NCBI GenBank assembly: GCA_051453625.1
Contig: JBOZIK010000001.1
Coordinates: 74,382,204 to 74,446,203 of the forward strand
Direction of reading: 5' to 3'
Source of the DNA: Welwitschia mirabilis
Taxonomy: Eukaryota; Gnetophyta; Gnetopsida; Welwitschiales
DNA: 64,000 nt
The notes under the pieces were generated by a model. That model was not told the DNA's origin. It saw nothing but the letters and a program-made list of their open reading frames with translations, and did not search any database. The translations under genes and the position numbers were made by a program. Positions 11,701 through 24,563 of the stretch are shown piece after piece (positions within the stretch are counted from its first letter, which is position 1; every line of letters starts with the position of its first letter).

Positions 11701-13199
11701 TTTAACATGTAAAGCTACTAATATTTGAAAATAAAAAAATAGTTTATAATTTATTTAGGTTTCTAAAGAAAAAAAAGCCAATCTTAAGAAAGGGTCAAGA
11801 TGTAGTAAGTTTGATATTATAGGTATTGTAAGAGTAACCTAACTAAGGGAATAAGAAAAGGGAGTTTCATAAATGATACGTTTACATTAAATAATATGAT
11901 AGTACATCTAATGTATAACTATCAACTACAAGGGTCAATAGGACATATGATTCTTCATATTGTAATGTCATTTAAGTATAACATAATTTGTTAATGTAGT
12001 GGTGAGGGTTCTTAACTAGATCTAAAAAGTTACTAGATAGAATTAATATATTGTAAAGAAGGGAATTTAATATAATGTAGTGATATAAAAATATATGATA
12101 AATGACTCACATGAATATAATATAAAGTATATTATATATTTTTTCTTTAATATTCTTTTACTTTTTAGTTGTTTTATTTATTCATTTACTATCTTTTTAT
12201 TTCTTTAAAAAATACTTAAAAAGTAATTTCATAGTTATATGTTTATTAAAATAGATTATGGATAAGAGTTCATACATGATTTATATTAAGTTTGTTTTGT
12301 AGTGATTAAGATTAAACATTTTCCTCCACATGTAAGTGTTTTAAGGTCATTTCAAATAGGTAAAACCTATATAATAAAATATTGTAATGTTCTTTCAACA
12401 TAATATAAATAAATCCAAATCATTTCTTAGTAAAAATAAGTTCAAAACCATTCCCAACAATTCTGAAATAAGAGAATATTTTCTAAGATATAGTAATGCT
12501 ACTTTTGAAATGAAAACGAAGATAAGCTAGTTATTAAAAGCAAATATCCGAGGTTCTTATTTTTAACAAGTACTTAAAAAATTTCAAATAATACAGGAGT
12601 CATACTTAAATTACTAAGTTGACTATTATACATTTTCAAAGTAGATGACTTTGTAGAAGAATAATAAGGATTATTAAGCAATATATTTATTTCTTATTTA
12701 GGTTAAAAATATTATTTATATATACTAAGTTACTAACTGTTTACAAGAAATGGTTTTGAATTATTTTATAGTTCCTATATAAGCACACTTCCACTAGGAT
12801 ATTTTTTAATCATCTATAAATATTTTTTATCTATTTAATAATTTTCTAGAAAATTTAATTTTTTCCCATATCATAAAGTAAAACTTTGTTATTAGGTTCA
12901 AAATTGATTTATAAAATTATTCTACCATGTGTTAACTTGTGTTTAAACCTCATAATCTTTTAATGATTATAGGAATACATTTAATATTATCTAAATGGTT
13001 TATTTTCATTATTATTATTCAAATGTTATACACATTATTAATATTTAAAGCTTTTAATAATCTTCAAGATTTTACACTAGAAGAAAAAAAATAATCTTTT
13101 TGATAATTATTAATAATAGTTAAAAAGAACTATAATTATGAAAATAAATTTTTGCCATATCATAACAATTAACATACAAATACTATAAAATATCTAAAA
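8701..13199. other. AT-rich DNA, no gene recognised
   Basis: The first kilobase is probably the post-integrase region of G5. Beyond it I see no protein motif on either strand, no LTR of the G1-G3 family, no primer site and no RNA gene. A small purine-rich tract (AAGAAGAGAGAGAGAT) lies near 9720. Stops occur every few codons in all frames. It is most likely deeply decayed repeat DNA. Confidence 0.5.
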
Positions 13200-13740
13200 T
13201 CACATAACACTTTATAGTGGTTATATTACATTTGTTATTACTAGTAGTAGTTTTTAGAATTATAATATTGATTATTTCTTAATCATCATTATCCAAAATA
13301 AATGATGAGGCATTCTGCTTGATTACATAACGGTTAAAACATAGTAATCATTATTAGTAGAAAATTTTACTTTGAAACATAATGGCTAGTGTAAACTATC
13401 ATTATTATATTAGAATTACAATGATGATTAAGCATTAGATGCCTTAATAGGTTAGGAGTTATATCGTTATTATTATAAATATAAGATATGTCTTAAATTA
13501 TAATCATTATCTATAATCATCACTAAAGAATTTGTACTACATAATTATGAATTGTTATGTAGTTCCATAAGAACTATCATAATAGAGGTAATAACATGTT
13601 GTGATAGAGGAATAATAAAGGAAGTAATACACTTGGAATTATTATAGAAGTTTCATTAAAACTACTATAATAGTTATTAACAAGAAAATGTTAAAATTTA
13701 TTTTAGCAATTGTGTTGTAACAACCATAGTAAATATTCAA
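13200..13740. repeat. Cluster of degenerate AT-rich direct and inverted motifs
   Basis: Short related words recur every 40-60 bases in both orientations: TAGTGGTTATATTAC (13215), CATAACGGTTAAAAC (13326), TCATAATAGAGGTAATAAC (13574), TACTATAATAGTTATTAA (13663), TTGTAACAACCATAGTAA (13714). The look is that of decayed subterminal repeats of a CACTA-like DNA transposon, but I could not find matching terminal inverted repeats or transposase. Low confidence in any assignment. Confidence 0.3.
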
Positions 13741-16700
13741 ATAAAAAAATTAAAGAGTTCTACATAAGTATTAGGACTTTGTTTTATCAAATTCCTTTTC
13801 ATATTTTTCATCTATTATGAGTTCTACCTTGGTATACTCTAGACTATCATTTCTTCACTCCATTATAAATTGATAATACTCTTGTGTTAATATTTCTTAT
13901 TTGGATTATCGATGTAAGATGATGCTAAGGTTCAAACTTTCTATCATATAAATTAGTAATTTTATTCCTTATTATTCAGTCCTTACTTTTTACACATACA
14001 AAATCTTTTATTATTTCTTGTATTGTAAATTTTCCTATAAATCCATTTTTTCTTATTTTCTATTATTATAATATAAATGTAAATCATGCTTGACATGTTA
14101 ATCTAGTCGTTTTTTAAGTTCTCTTTTCTCCTAAGTTTTGATTTTGATCAATTTATTTCTATTATGCTAGGCATCATAGAGTTATATTTGTAACATTCTA
14201 GATATACTTTTAAAAATAAATTTGGTAACTATAAATATACATCTTATATTATTATTGGATAAAGAACTCTTATTATTTGATAAATGACTACTCTTAAGAG
14301 CATATATAAAATTGCAAAAGAAGATTAAGTAGGTAGAATAAGCAGAATGGGGGAAAACATCAATTTCTAACATAGCTTAAAAAGGAAACAATTTCATGAA
14401 ATGAAGGAAATAAATCAAATGCCAAAAACTTATTTCATTAATATCAAATTTATTATGTTATTAATAATATAATTAGGGGATTCTAGATAGGAAGTATGTT
14501 TACTTTATAAACTCATCATATTAAAAATATATCAATCCTTACTTAATAAAATTTAAAAAATAGAAATATGATTAAATGATTACCTAGGTGGTAAATAACT
14601 CATTACATTAGTTATCATAACATACAACCTTATCATAGCAGTATTACAACTACTCTATGTGATGAACTAACAACAACATACATGATGATTTCATCTTTTC
14701 AGAAATGCAAAGTAATGTAAGAGTAGATATAAATAAGAATTAAATATACTTTTTATTTATATATAACCTTTTAAAGAATGAATAGGGGTGGAATTGGTTG
14801 TATTTATTTAATGAAGTAAAAATCAATAGCTTAATAATCATAATTACTTACCCTCTATTTTAGTATTTGTTATCTACAATATTATAATCAAGTTAAAGTT
14901 ACAATTTTCTAATGATGTATGCCTTAAAAAATCAAAATGATTTTAGTCAAAAAGATCCGAGATATCTTTACTTAGCTAAAATGTACTAATCTATTTAAGA
15001 AAGATCAATTAAGCATTATGACAATTTAAATTTATAATTTATTTTCTAGTATTCTTTCTTAATTTTAATTCTAATTGCAAATCCAACATATGTATTTATA
15101 AAATAAGGTTTTTTTTGAAGATATTATTAACTCTTAGAATTAATTATTTCTAATTAGATATTATTATAAAATTAATTTTTTCAACTTCATAAATATTATC
15201 AAACTTATACTTTTTGTAATAAGCTCAATTTATTATGTTGAAATAGTATCAAATCTCACTTTTTAGTTTTCTATTATTGATGGAAGGTTTAGTTCCACAT
15301 TACCTAACTCCATATCCCACATGTGAAGAATTAAGAATTAGTAAGATCAAGTTAAAGGATTTTCATTTATATGGTTATTCAATTTTACATAGACTCTAGA
15401 ATGAAGATAATGGTAATGTAGGTTTATATGAATCTTTTAATTATTTTATTTAACTCTAATTATGTTAATGTTAGCTATTCTTTTTAATTTATCTTTTTCT
15501 TCTATTGATTGTTTTTATTTTATGCATATATATTTATTTTAATAAAACCTTTGGATGATGCCTAAGAGAGAATAATGATTATGTTAAAATGGTTTGATTC
15601 ATATTTTTAAGGTATGTGTTCTCTAACGTTATTGATGTCATAACATAATACTATGTAGAACTTGTAATATGTAATATATTTAATATTACATGCCTATGAT
15701 TTTCTTTAGTATTAATCTAGAATTTGAAATATGACTCATTAGTGAATCTATAACCTATTTGAGAATACTTATCATATTAAAAAATATTTAGTTTATACAT
15801 AATAATATAATATAAATATAGATATAGTTAAATCCACTTGATAATAGATTAAACTATGTCATTCCTTACTAAATAACTCCCTTGAATAAAGCTCTTACTT
15901 ACTCTAATATTAAGAAATTACTAGTTTTCTTATTTCTTTAGATAGTAACTTGGAAATTTTGTAATAGATATACTTTTAGTTATAACTCTATTTTCAACAA
16001 AATTCCACTTAGCTCAAAAAATGTAAAGATCATTTTTCCTTTATCCTATCTTACAACAAATTCTTCAAATCATACCTCTAGATGTTATAGGTACAAAAAA
16101 CATTCCTACATAGTTTTATTTGTTACAAACATTCATATATGACTTTAAATAAGGTTTAATGATTGTTTAAATTTTGTAAATTTTAAAGATTTAAATTTTA
16201 CTAGATTAGTATAGAGATATTTTTACATAATAGTATTTAACTATAGTTTTTTATAAATTAACTAGTAAATCTTTTATCTTCTTAATAATATATTTTCATG
16301 ACTATGTACTAGAAAAGATTAAAAAATGATATTTATTGTTCTCTTTCTTTTGCACAATAACTATGAAATATAAGTAAATTTAGAACTACACTAATGAATA
16401 ATGCTACCTAAGTAATGGGGCTTGGAAAAATTATTTAACAGTTAGATCTACCATAGCTATAAATGAGAGAAATTTACAATAAGTTTATGTACATAGAATA
16501 TATCAATGTTATTTCATGTTTAAAAACTTAAAATTACCATGTAATAAATGAGTGTTCTTATTAAAGTAATTATTAACACTACTTAATAGGAGGATGTAAA
16601 ATTACTCATATAGGATTGCTAATATTTTTGTAATGTTCTCTTCCATTTCTTCACTTATGCAATGAAATAAATTCTAGTGTGTATTTAGTTTTTATAATAA

Positions 16701-17350
16701 CATGTACTTCAAATATTCATGCATGATTAAAGTAATTGTTCATACCTGACATTTTGAAATTTTTTAATTTCACTAAGGTTAAAACTTATTTCATACATTC
16801 TTGTATTTATTATTACAACATTTGAATAATTGCAAACATAAATAATAACTACATGTTATTATAATTTTAATTCTTAACTGATTTTAAATATTTTATGTTT
16901 CTATGTCAAAGTTAAAGTACATGTTTCTACACAAGAAAACTATTTTTCTAGAGTACTATAAAGAGAAATGATGTATCTGTAAGTCAACAAAAGAATAAAA
17001 ATCTAGAAGTAATAGGTAACAAATGAGTCTAAATTAATTTTTATTTTTTTTACAGACCCTTTATTCTTTTTATTAAAAAATACTTTAATATATAAATAAC
17101 TTTGAGATTCATGAGTTATTATATTGGGTTTTAAACAACTCAACATATAATTAATACCTTTTATAATGGATACCTTACTATTATAAGTAATAGTAATTAT
17201 TATGGTTTCTTATAAAATGCTCATATGAGAATATTAATAGATATCTATGAGATATTTTGAAAATATAATTACCTAAATTAATTTTTTTAAGTCATGAATA
17301 ATACTACTATACTATATAGCATAGCTAGAAAAGTTTTTAATCATTGCTTT
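13741..17350. other. AT-rich DNA, no gene recognised
   Basis: No protein motif, LTR, tRNA or repeat array was recognised on either strand. Short open frames such as the minus-strand one at 14182-14373 are what chance gives in DNA of this composition. Confidence 0.5.
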
Positions 17351-17355
17351 TATAT
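17351..17355. repeat. G2 left target-site duplication TATAT
   Basis: The five bases directly before the G2 5' LTR equal the five directly after its 3' LTR (28568-28572). Five bases is the normal duplication size for gypsy insertions. Confidence 0.85.
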
Positions 17356-18500
17356 TGATGCACTACTAAATTGTATGTATTTGATGTGGTGTTATGATTT
17401 TTTTGGTGGGATATTTATATAGATTTAAATGTAATTCTAAGGATTATGGAGAATTGATAAAAGATGTTGAAAATGTGTAATTATTAGCATGATTAAAGGC
17501 ATTTAAGGCACATTAAAATACACATGACTTTGGAGGAAAACCACTGATGAAAAAGGCTAGAATCTTTTGAGTTAGATGAATAAATAATATGGTCATCCCC
17601 TCTATCATCCCTATGATAGATAGGATAAAAACATTATAGATGTGACATTAAATACTAACATGGAATAGACTCAGTACTATTGGGTCATCTTTTGTAAAGG
17701 GGTTTCATTTCCATGATCATCGTCATGAAATGCAAGATGATAAATGTAATGTATGGGCCATCATTCCTTTGGTTGTTCCACTGATAAACAGGATGACATT
17801 TATAACCGTTAGCTGACCTTAATCCATTTTATCCATTTCTTTCTATAATTAAATTCATTTTATAGCACCTTTTTTTGCATTAGTTTTGCTTCATAACCTT
17901 ATAAATATGACCATTCTTTGACTTCCTATCCATCTTTATTTGCACTAGACATTCTTATAATAGGATATTTAAGGGTTAAAGATCCATCTCACAAGTTGTA
18001 GAAAGATGTTCCCTTGGGGAAGGGCTATGTATCCTCTATTAAGGCATGGTTATTTTATAACCTAGATGTTGTCTATACTTTATAAATTACAAGTTGGATC
18101 TACTTTAATATAACACCTTATTTTAATTGTGCATTTAGTTTTTTTATATTTTCCTTATGATTTATGTTGTCCTTAATTTGGTTATAGTTTCATTGATTAC
18201 ATAGGTCTTAAGGATAGCCTTTGTTAAGGATAGAGAAAGCAGTTTTAGATTCATTTTGCATTGCATTTAGATTTAGTTGCACTTACATTGCATTATATCT
18301 TTATTTTTTGCAGTTTTCTTAAATTTTGATTAGTATAATCCCTTTAAAAATTAATTCTCATTATTCTCTCAAAAGTCTTCAATGGGTCATGACATTTGGA
18401 TTACTTCCATTCATACTAGAGTGTGTATTTTACAATCTATATATTTTAATTAATTGGATTTGAAGTAAGAAATGAAGTTGAAAAAATATGCACTGTAACA
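17356..18500 (+). repeat. G2 5' LTR
   Basis: It starts TGATGCACTACTAAATTG and ends GCACTGTAACA, 1145 bp, with the tRNA-Asp primer site starting three bases further on. Two or three imperfect inverted repeats with CATCC/GGATGA arms lie in U3 (17592-17627, 17697-17735, 17760-17806). A TATA box is at 17898. The matching copy is 27473-28567. Confidence 0.93.
17898..17910 (+). promoter_or_regulatory. Putative TATA box of the G2 5' LTR
   Basis: CTTATAAATATGA lies about half way through the LTR, the expected place for the U3/R promoter. The aligned site of the 3' LTR (near 27991, TCTATAAGTA) is degraded. Equivalent boxes occur in S1, S2 and the G4 LTR. Confidence 0.5.
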
Positions 18501-18503
18501 TCT

Positions 18504-18521
18504 TAGCATCATTACTAGGAA
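18504..18521 (+). other. G2 primer-binding site for tRNA-Asp (decayed)
   Basis: TAGCATCATTACTAGGAA aligns without gaps to the complement of the plant tRNA-Asp 3' end (TGGCGCCGTTGCCGGGGA). There are eight mismatches, all G-to-A or C-to-T. The two-base spacer TC plus one T after the LTR is the same as in G3. tRNA-Asp priming is known for Athila-type elements. Confidence 0.8.
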
Positions 18522-19096
18522 AGGCTACTAAGAATTATAAGGATTATCATTATTTGGATGACTAAATGAGATTTCTCTTCAATTATTTATCTATAGAAAT
18601 ATTGTATTTTTGATTAGGAAATATAGGTTTTCTATTTACAATTTTTTGGTTTTTTGTAGTTCATAATAATAGTTGTCATTCTCTTTATCATTCTGATGAC
18701 ATTGAGCATAAAAATGCTAGTTTTCTTATTTTGAATTTTTATCTATGAGTTTTCTATGAGTTTTTTTCTAGTTTTAGTTTCTTATCATCTTATTCATCAT
18801 CCCCATGACAAGGTGGATGTTGGCTCCCCTTCTATTTTTGGCTTTTTATTTTTATTTATTAGATTATATTTTTTTATAAACATAATAATAATTAGTTCTC
18901 ATTGTTTATTCTATCATCCACATGACCAGAAGGATGACATTCTATGTTTTTCAACTTTTAGCTTTTTGCTCTGCTAAATTTTTATTTTTTCTTTTTGCTT
19001 TTATCATCCCCTCTATCATCCCCATGATAGTTAGGATAACTATTAGTTATTTATTATTTTATTTTATATTCTTTTCTATTTGTAGGATGCTATGAG
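18522..19096 (+). other. G2 leader with repeated inverted-repeat motifs
   Basis: This is the untranslated leader between primer site and gag. It holds at least three imperfect inverted repeats with CATCC/GGATGA arms, at 18786-18820, 18911-18939 and 19002-19038. The last is the clearest: an inner CATCCCCATGATAG core framed by ATCATCC and GGATAA. An open frame at 18756-18977 is incidental. Confidence 0.6.
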
Positions 19097-20720
19097 ATGA
19101 TTAATACAGAAAAGAAGTATCAAAGAGAAAGGTTGTTAATAGAAGAGAACATTAGAGAAGGACTGATTCACTTTGAAATCAAATCAGAAAAACAATCTCT
19201 AGATGCATATAATATTCCTATTGAGTTTTTTTTCTTTTTATAATCTGAAACCATTTAAAAAAATTAGAAGATAATAGGATCTTCAACCCTGGGTCCTAAT
19301 GTAAACCATACCTTAGGGAATTAATAGTAAATAGAAAATAAGAAATTCAAACTCCTTTTTATTTACCATCAAGAGATGATGTTGAACTAAAAAAACCTAA
19401 ATTCCTATTCAATCTTTACTAGTGAACATGATGAGGATCTCCTATAACACATTATAGACATAGAATAGTTAGTTCTTACCTTTGGAAATGGAAAGAAAGG
19501 GATTAGTAATCGAACATACATGGTCATTTTTTTTTCATGACATTGATGAAAAGAGCAAAAATTTTGCTTAAAACTATACCCCATAAAAGTTCAAAGTATT
19601 GGAATCAAGTTTAGGAGGCCTTTATTAAAAGATTCATGAGTGAAGAAATCATTAGAAAAATTAAAAAAAAGTTAAAAATTTTAAACAACAACCAAATGAG
19701 GATTACGCATTTGCATACGAATGCTTCTTCATTGCCATTCATTCTAATCATATATATGTTTTTACATCAGAAGAACTAGTTCACTACTTTTATAGTGGGC
19801 TAAAACACTAAGTAAATTAGCTCATAGACTTCTCTTGTAATGAAAACCTTATAAACATCAAATTAGAAAATGCCTAGAAAACATTAAAAGAACTTATAAA
19901 GGCAAGCCAAACTTGGCTAAAATCAAATGATAACTACATTATAGGAGAAATTATCAAATATTTAAAAAAGGTTAAATAAGAAAAGGAGGTAGAAGATAAT
20001 CCAATAAATCTAATTAGAGATTTTAAAATAACTCTATAGAAGTATACTAAAATAATTTTAGATGTCAAATTAGTAACTAAAAAGAATGTTATGCCAACAT
20101 GTGACTTATCTAAGCATAATTATTATATTACCAAGGATTATCCTCTTTTATCAACCTAGAAAGAGAAAATACATGAAGAAATTTATTCTTTCAATAAAAA
20201 ATTTCCAAGCTTCAAAAATAAAAATCAGGCATAACCTAGGTTGAATACACAAACCTTAATTAATAAGTTTAAACCTTTTTAAAATAATGTTTAATCTTTT
20301 AAAAATCAATTTAAAAATTTAAACTTCTAACGAAGTTCATCAAGTTTTTAACATCCAAATGAATTACTAGATAAACTTAGAAAATCATAAGAAAGAACAA
20401 AATATAACATTAAGAAGATAAATTCTAGCTTAGAAAAGATGAATGCCAATATTGAAAACTTAGTAAATTCACTTCAACAAATAATTCTAATAAACCAAAG
20501 ACAAGAAAAATCATTAGTAATACAAACTCTATCAAACCCCAATGAAATGAGAAGATATTTTAAGATATAAGACAAAATGAGAAAGAAGTCAATACTCCGA
20601 CTTGTGAAGCATCAAACTCTAAAAATGATAGTAAAGATGATGAGGAAGAAGAATACATCAAAATATTAGAAAATTATGACTTCTCTTCTCTTAGCAAAAG
20701 TATAAAGAAAAATTCTTCAT
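19097..20720 (+). pseudogene. G2 gag, decayed
   Basis: The chosen ATG gives MINTEKKYQRERLL, which aligns with the start of the G3 gag at 38809 (both share KEKYQ/KKYQ). The middle keeps capsid-type sequence: SEEIIRKI near 19640, then NEDYAFAYECFF near 19694-19730 and ELVHYFYSGLKH near 19775-19810. A CCHC zinc knuckle near 20098-20146 is degraded: TCDLSKHNYYITKDYP keeps its first Cys but the other Cys have become Ser and Tyr. A long Lys/Asn-rich tail follows. Gag would form the virus-like particle and bind the RNA. Stops are present throughout. Confidence 0.8.
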
Positions 20721-20929
20721 AACAATAAAAAAAGCAACCATCTACTCCTTAACTTAATAGGCTTAACACTAATTCAAATTTCAATGAAAATTTCAAAACC
20801 TTAATAAAACCTATGAGCATAAACTTATCCTTCTGGAGACTTCTGCAAGAAAATCCAAGGTACTCAAAGCTATGGAAAGACTTAATAAGAAACAAATAAG
20901 AATGAGTTATTCATAACAAAGTCTTTTTA

Positions 20930-21500
20930 GCCCAATCCCTTACAAACTTAGTGTTATAAAATCTTTAAAATTTAAAGAACTAAAGGTGAGTTTTACATTA
21001 GAGAAAATTAAAAATATTAGGAGAGCTTTAGTTAACATTAGAGGAAGTTTTAATATCATTCTATTTCACATTTATAAGAGACCAAGATTAGAAGCTAGAA
21101 TAAAGCCTACTTGAATTCTTTGAGAGTTAGTGAACACTTTGATTAAGAAACCCTTAGGGATTATTAGAGATTTAATGATGTAAATTAAAGAGGTATTCTA
21201 CCTAATAGATGTGGTTATCATAGAAGTCAAAAATAATGAATGTTACCCATTACTTCTAGGATGAGACTTTTATGCAATATCCCATTACATTAATGACATA
21301 ATAACTAGGATGATGGAGTATCATATAGGAAATAAAACATTTGTAAGTAAAGTTTTTAATGTAACTAAGAAATATCTAAATAATAAATAAGATATAGAAA
21401 ATAAAATCAAATCAAATTTATTCCTTCAACATTATTCCCTTGAAGAAAGATGGCTAATATTCCATGAACCCATGCTTTATGATGAATCACTTAAGATTAA
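20930..21500 (+). pseudogene. G2 aspartic protease, active site lost
   Basis: The protease region reads with few stops from about 20945 to 21350. The active-site triad, D[LI]GAS in plant gypsy elements, is VNIRGSFNII at 21031-21060: the catalytic Asp is Asn and the next Gly is Arg, both G-to-A changes. Downstream, KKPLGIIRDL and IDVVIIEVKN match the usual flap and the conserved PVDF segment in position. The same site is also mutated, independently, in G3 (40813-40830). The enzyme would cut the Gag-Pol polyprotein; here it cannot. Confidence 0.75.
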
Positions 21501-21929
21501 GAACTTGGAAACTTTAATACATTCAACTTTTGGGATGCCTTTTAAATCAAAAGAAATAAGAAATGAAATCCTTATATTATAATAAAGTCCAACTATTAAA
21601 TGAAAACTCACACTTTAAGGGATATTATCCACTACATGAGTCAAAAACTAAAAAACTTTACTTTGAATGTAAAAAATCTTCCTAGTGGAGTAAAATATAT
21701 TTTTCTCTATGATGACCAAAATAAACTCCTTATAATCAATGAAAATATTCTACTTGAATAAGAGTCAACATTAATCTCTCTTTTAACTTTCAAAATTTCT
21801 TGGTCTCATATATATTTATTTATCATTCCTTCTCATATCATTCATTATAAAATCTATCATGAGGAAAATGTAAAACCTATTAGGTAACCATAAGAAAGTT
21901 TAAATATAATACTTAAATAAATAGTTAAA

Positions 21930-22650
21930 TATAAAATCATTAAGTTAATATATTCTAGGATCATTTATGCTCTATCAAATAGTGAATAAATTAGTCCCTT
22001 GACTGTAATACCAAAAAAGAGTGAAAAATGGAGAGTCTGCATAGATTTTAGAAAATTGAATGAAGTCATAAAGAAGAATCATTGTCCTCTTCCCTTAGCT
22101 AACCAAATCCTCGATAAAATTTAAGGATATGCTTTATATTACTTTTTAGAAGAATATAATGATTATAACCAAGTTTTCATATCTAGCAAAGATTAAGACA
22201 AAATAACTTTTACTTTACCTTTCAACACATTTTCCTTTAGAAGAATTACTTTTAAATTATGTAATTCTCTTGAATCTTTTCAATGTACTATGATGGATAT
22301 TATTTTATACATGTTAGAGGATTTAATAAAAGTCTTTATGGATGAATTTTCTATTCTTGTAGAAACCTTTGATTAAATCTTAGAAAGATTAGACAAAGTT
22401 TATGATAGATGCATAGAATGTAATGTTCACTTAAGTTAGGAAAGGAGTTTATTCTTAGTTAAAAGTGTAATTATTATAGGCCACCACAGTTTTAAAATAG
22501 GAATTAAGATGGACCTTAAGAAAGCTGGTATTATTTAATACTTAACTCCTCTAACTAATGTTAAGAAAATTTGATCTTTTCTTGAACATTATGGTTTTTA
22601 TTACTATTTCACATAGGATTATGCTAAAATCTATAAACCTTATTACTAGA
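21930..22650 (+). pseudogene. G2 reverse transcriptase, decayed
   Basis: Conserved blocks in order: TVIPKK and EKWRVCIDFRKLNEV near 22000-22065, CPLPLANQILDKI near 22083-22122, YNQVFISS and KITFTLPFNTF near 22165-22235, and LIKVFMDEFSIL near 22324-22360. The catalytic MDD box of this family reads MDE here, losing one of the two metal-binding Asp residues; the G3 copy keeps MDD. Downstream, HLS, RSLFLVKS and IIIGHHSFK lead into the connection region. Stops occur at Trp and Gln positions. Confidence 0.85.
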
Positions 22651-22654
22651 AAAA

Positions 22655-23150
22655 TAAGAGAAATTTAAGTGGAATACATCTTGCTAGCTTGCTTTTGATA
22701 AACTCAAATATAAACTCTCTTATGCCCATATTATAATAGGACTTAATTAAAAGAAAGATTTTGAGTTAATGTGTAGTACTAGTAATTTTTCTATGGATGG
22801 GATGCTTGGAAAAAAATATGAAAATGATTTTCAAGTCATATCTTATCATAGTAAAACATTGTATAAAGCTTAAATAAGCTATTTAACTACCAAAAGGAAA
22901 ACATTAGCCATAATTTTTTACCTCAACAATGTTATACATTATTTTTTAGGCTTCCACACAAGTGTATATAGAGACCATGCAGCAACTAAATATCTAATGA
23001 CTAAGAAAGATTCTCATACTAGATTGATTAGATGGATCCTCTTGATGCCAAAATTCAATCTTACCATCATCAACAATATAGGAAGACAAATCAATATGGT
23101 AGATCATGTATTATACTTACTTCTTTTTTTGATAATCTTCCTATTAGTGT
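22655..23150 (+). pseudogene. G2 RNase H, decayed
   Basis: It opens with FELMCSTSN near 22760: the first catalytic Asp (CDAS in relatives) is replaced by Ser. It continues with VISYHSKTLYKA, YLTTKRKTLAI (relatives have EKE) and YRDHAATKYLM near 22968-23000, where the later catalytic Asp survives. LIRWILLMPKF then closes the domain. Fairly open between stops, but catalytically dead. Confidence 0.8.
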
Positions 23151-23470
23151 TTATTTTCTAGATGAATAATTATTTGTTGTATCTTCAACTTATTCCTCTC
23201 TATGATATGTTAATATCATCAACTACCTTATTACTTTGAAAACATTACAAAATTGGAGTCACAATTAAAGAAAATCTTTTCTCCATAGGATAGGTAACTA
23301 TGAGTGGATAACACCCCATCTTTGTTATAGATGTAAGGACTAAATCATTAGAAAATATACACTTGAATGGGAAAAATTTGATATTCTTTACCTTTATCAT
23401 AATGGTATTTGTGATGGACATTTTAGTGGTTAGAAAATAGCCTTGAAAATTCTCTAGTCTAGATTCTATT

Positions 23471-23957
23471 NNNNNNNNNNNNNNNNNNNNNNNNNNNNNN
23501 NNNNNNNNNNNNNNNNNNNNNNNNNNNNNNNNNNNNNNNNNNNNNNNNNNNNNNNNNNNNNNNNNNNNNNNNNNNNNNNNNNNNNNNNNNNNNNNNNNNN
23601 NNNNNNNNNNNNNNNNNNNNNNNNNNNNNNNNNNNNNNNNNNNNNNNNNNNNNNNNNNNNNNNNNNNNNNNNNNNNNNNNNNNNNNNNNNNNNNNNNNNN
23701 NNNNNNNNNNNNNNNNNNNNNNNNNNNNNNNNNNNNNNNNNNNNNNNNNNNNNNNNNNNNNNNNNNNNNNNNNNNNNNNNNNNNNNNNNNNNNNNNNNNN
23801 NNNNNNNNNNNNNNNNNNNNNNNNNNNNNNNNNNNNNNNNNNNNNNNNNNNNNNNNNNNNNNNNNNNNNNNNNNNNNNNNNNNNNNNNNNNNNNNNNNNN
23901 NNNNNNNNNNNNNNNNNNNNNNNNNNNNNNNNNNNNNNNNNNNNNNNNNNNNNNNNN
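23471..23957. other. Assembly gap, 487 N
   Basis: It sits inside the G2 integrase. Judged from G1, the missing sequence between ...LQSRFY and CDRC should be only about 40-60 bases, so the gap length looks overestimated. Confidence 0.9.
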
Positions 23958-24563
23958 GTGTGATAGATGTTAACATTTTAGTAGCCTTTTATGATTACAA
24001 GAAAGGCCCCTCAAATCAATTCTTGAATGTAAACTTCTTGACTATTAGAAAACCACCTTTTAAAGACAAAAATTACAGTTTAGTGGATATAGATTATGTG
24101 ATTAAATGGGTTGAAGTAGTACCTACTTTTTTAAATGATGCTCACACCATTTGAAAATTTGTTAGAAATTAAATTTTTTAATACTTTAATTTTCCTTGAA
24201 TAATCCTTAGTGATTAATGAACTTACTTCATTAACTATCTTTTTAAGAAACTTATTTTATCCATTGGTATAGAACATCATGTAGCTTATGCTTACCATCC
24301 TCAAATCAATGGACAAGCTAAAAATGCTAATAAATAAATTTACAAAATGCTTTAAAAACTTATCTCTATTAATAAGAACTATGGGCTTTTGAACTGAATG
24401 ATGTTCTTTGGGATTATTATAATACTTGGGGTAATTCACTTAATTTTTAATCTTAGGAAGTTGTATATAGTAAAGTTTGTATTTTTCTTATTAATGGTTG
24501 TTACAATTCTTATTATTCTACTTATCAGTGTAATCTTGTAGATTTAGAAGAAAATATTAAAAC

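Noticed and set aside
18756-18977. 73-codon hydrophobic plus-strand frame
   Set aside because: It is in the untranslated leader of G2 and runs through two hairpin motifs; not conserved in the G3 leaders.
23245-23976. Long open frames across N runs, also at 26479-26886, 36202-36904 and 37654-37878
   Set aside because: They are open only because N bases carry no stops. The flanks are integrase, a 3' untranslated region, a leader and a gag/LTR junction.
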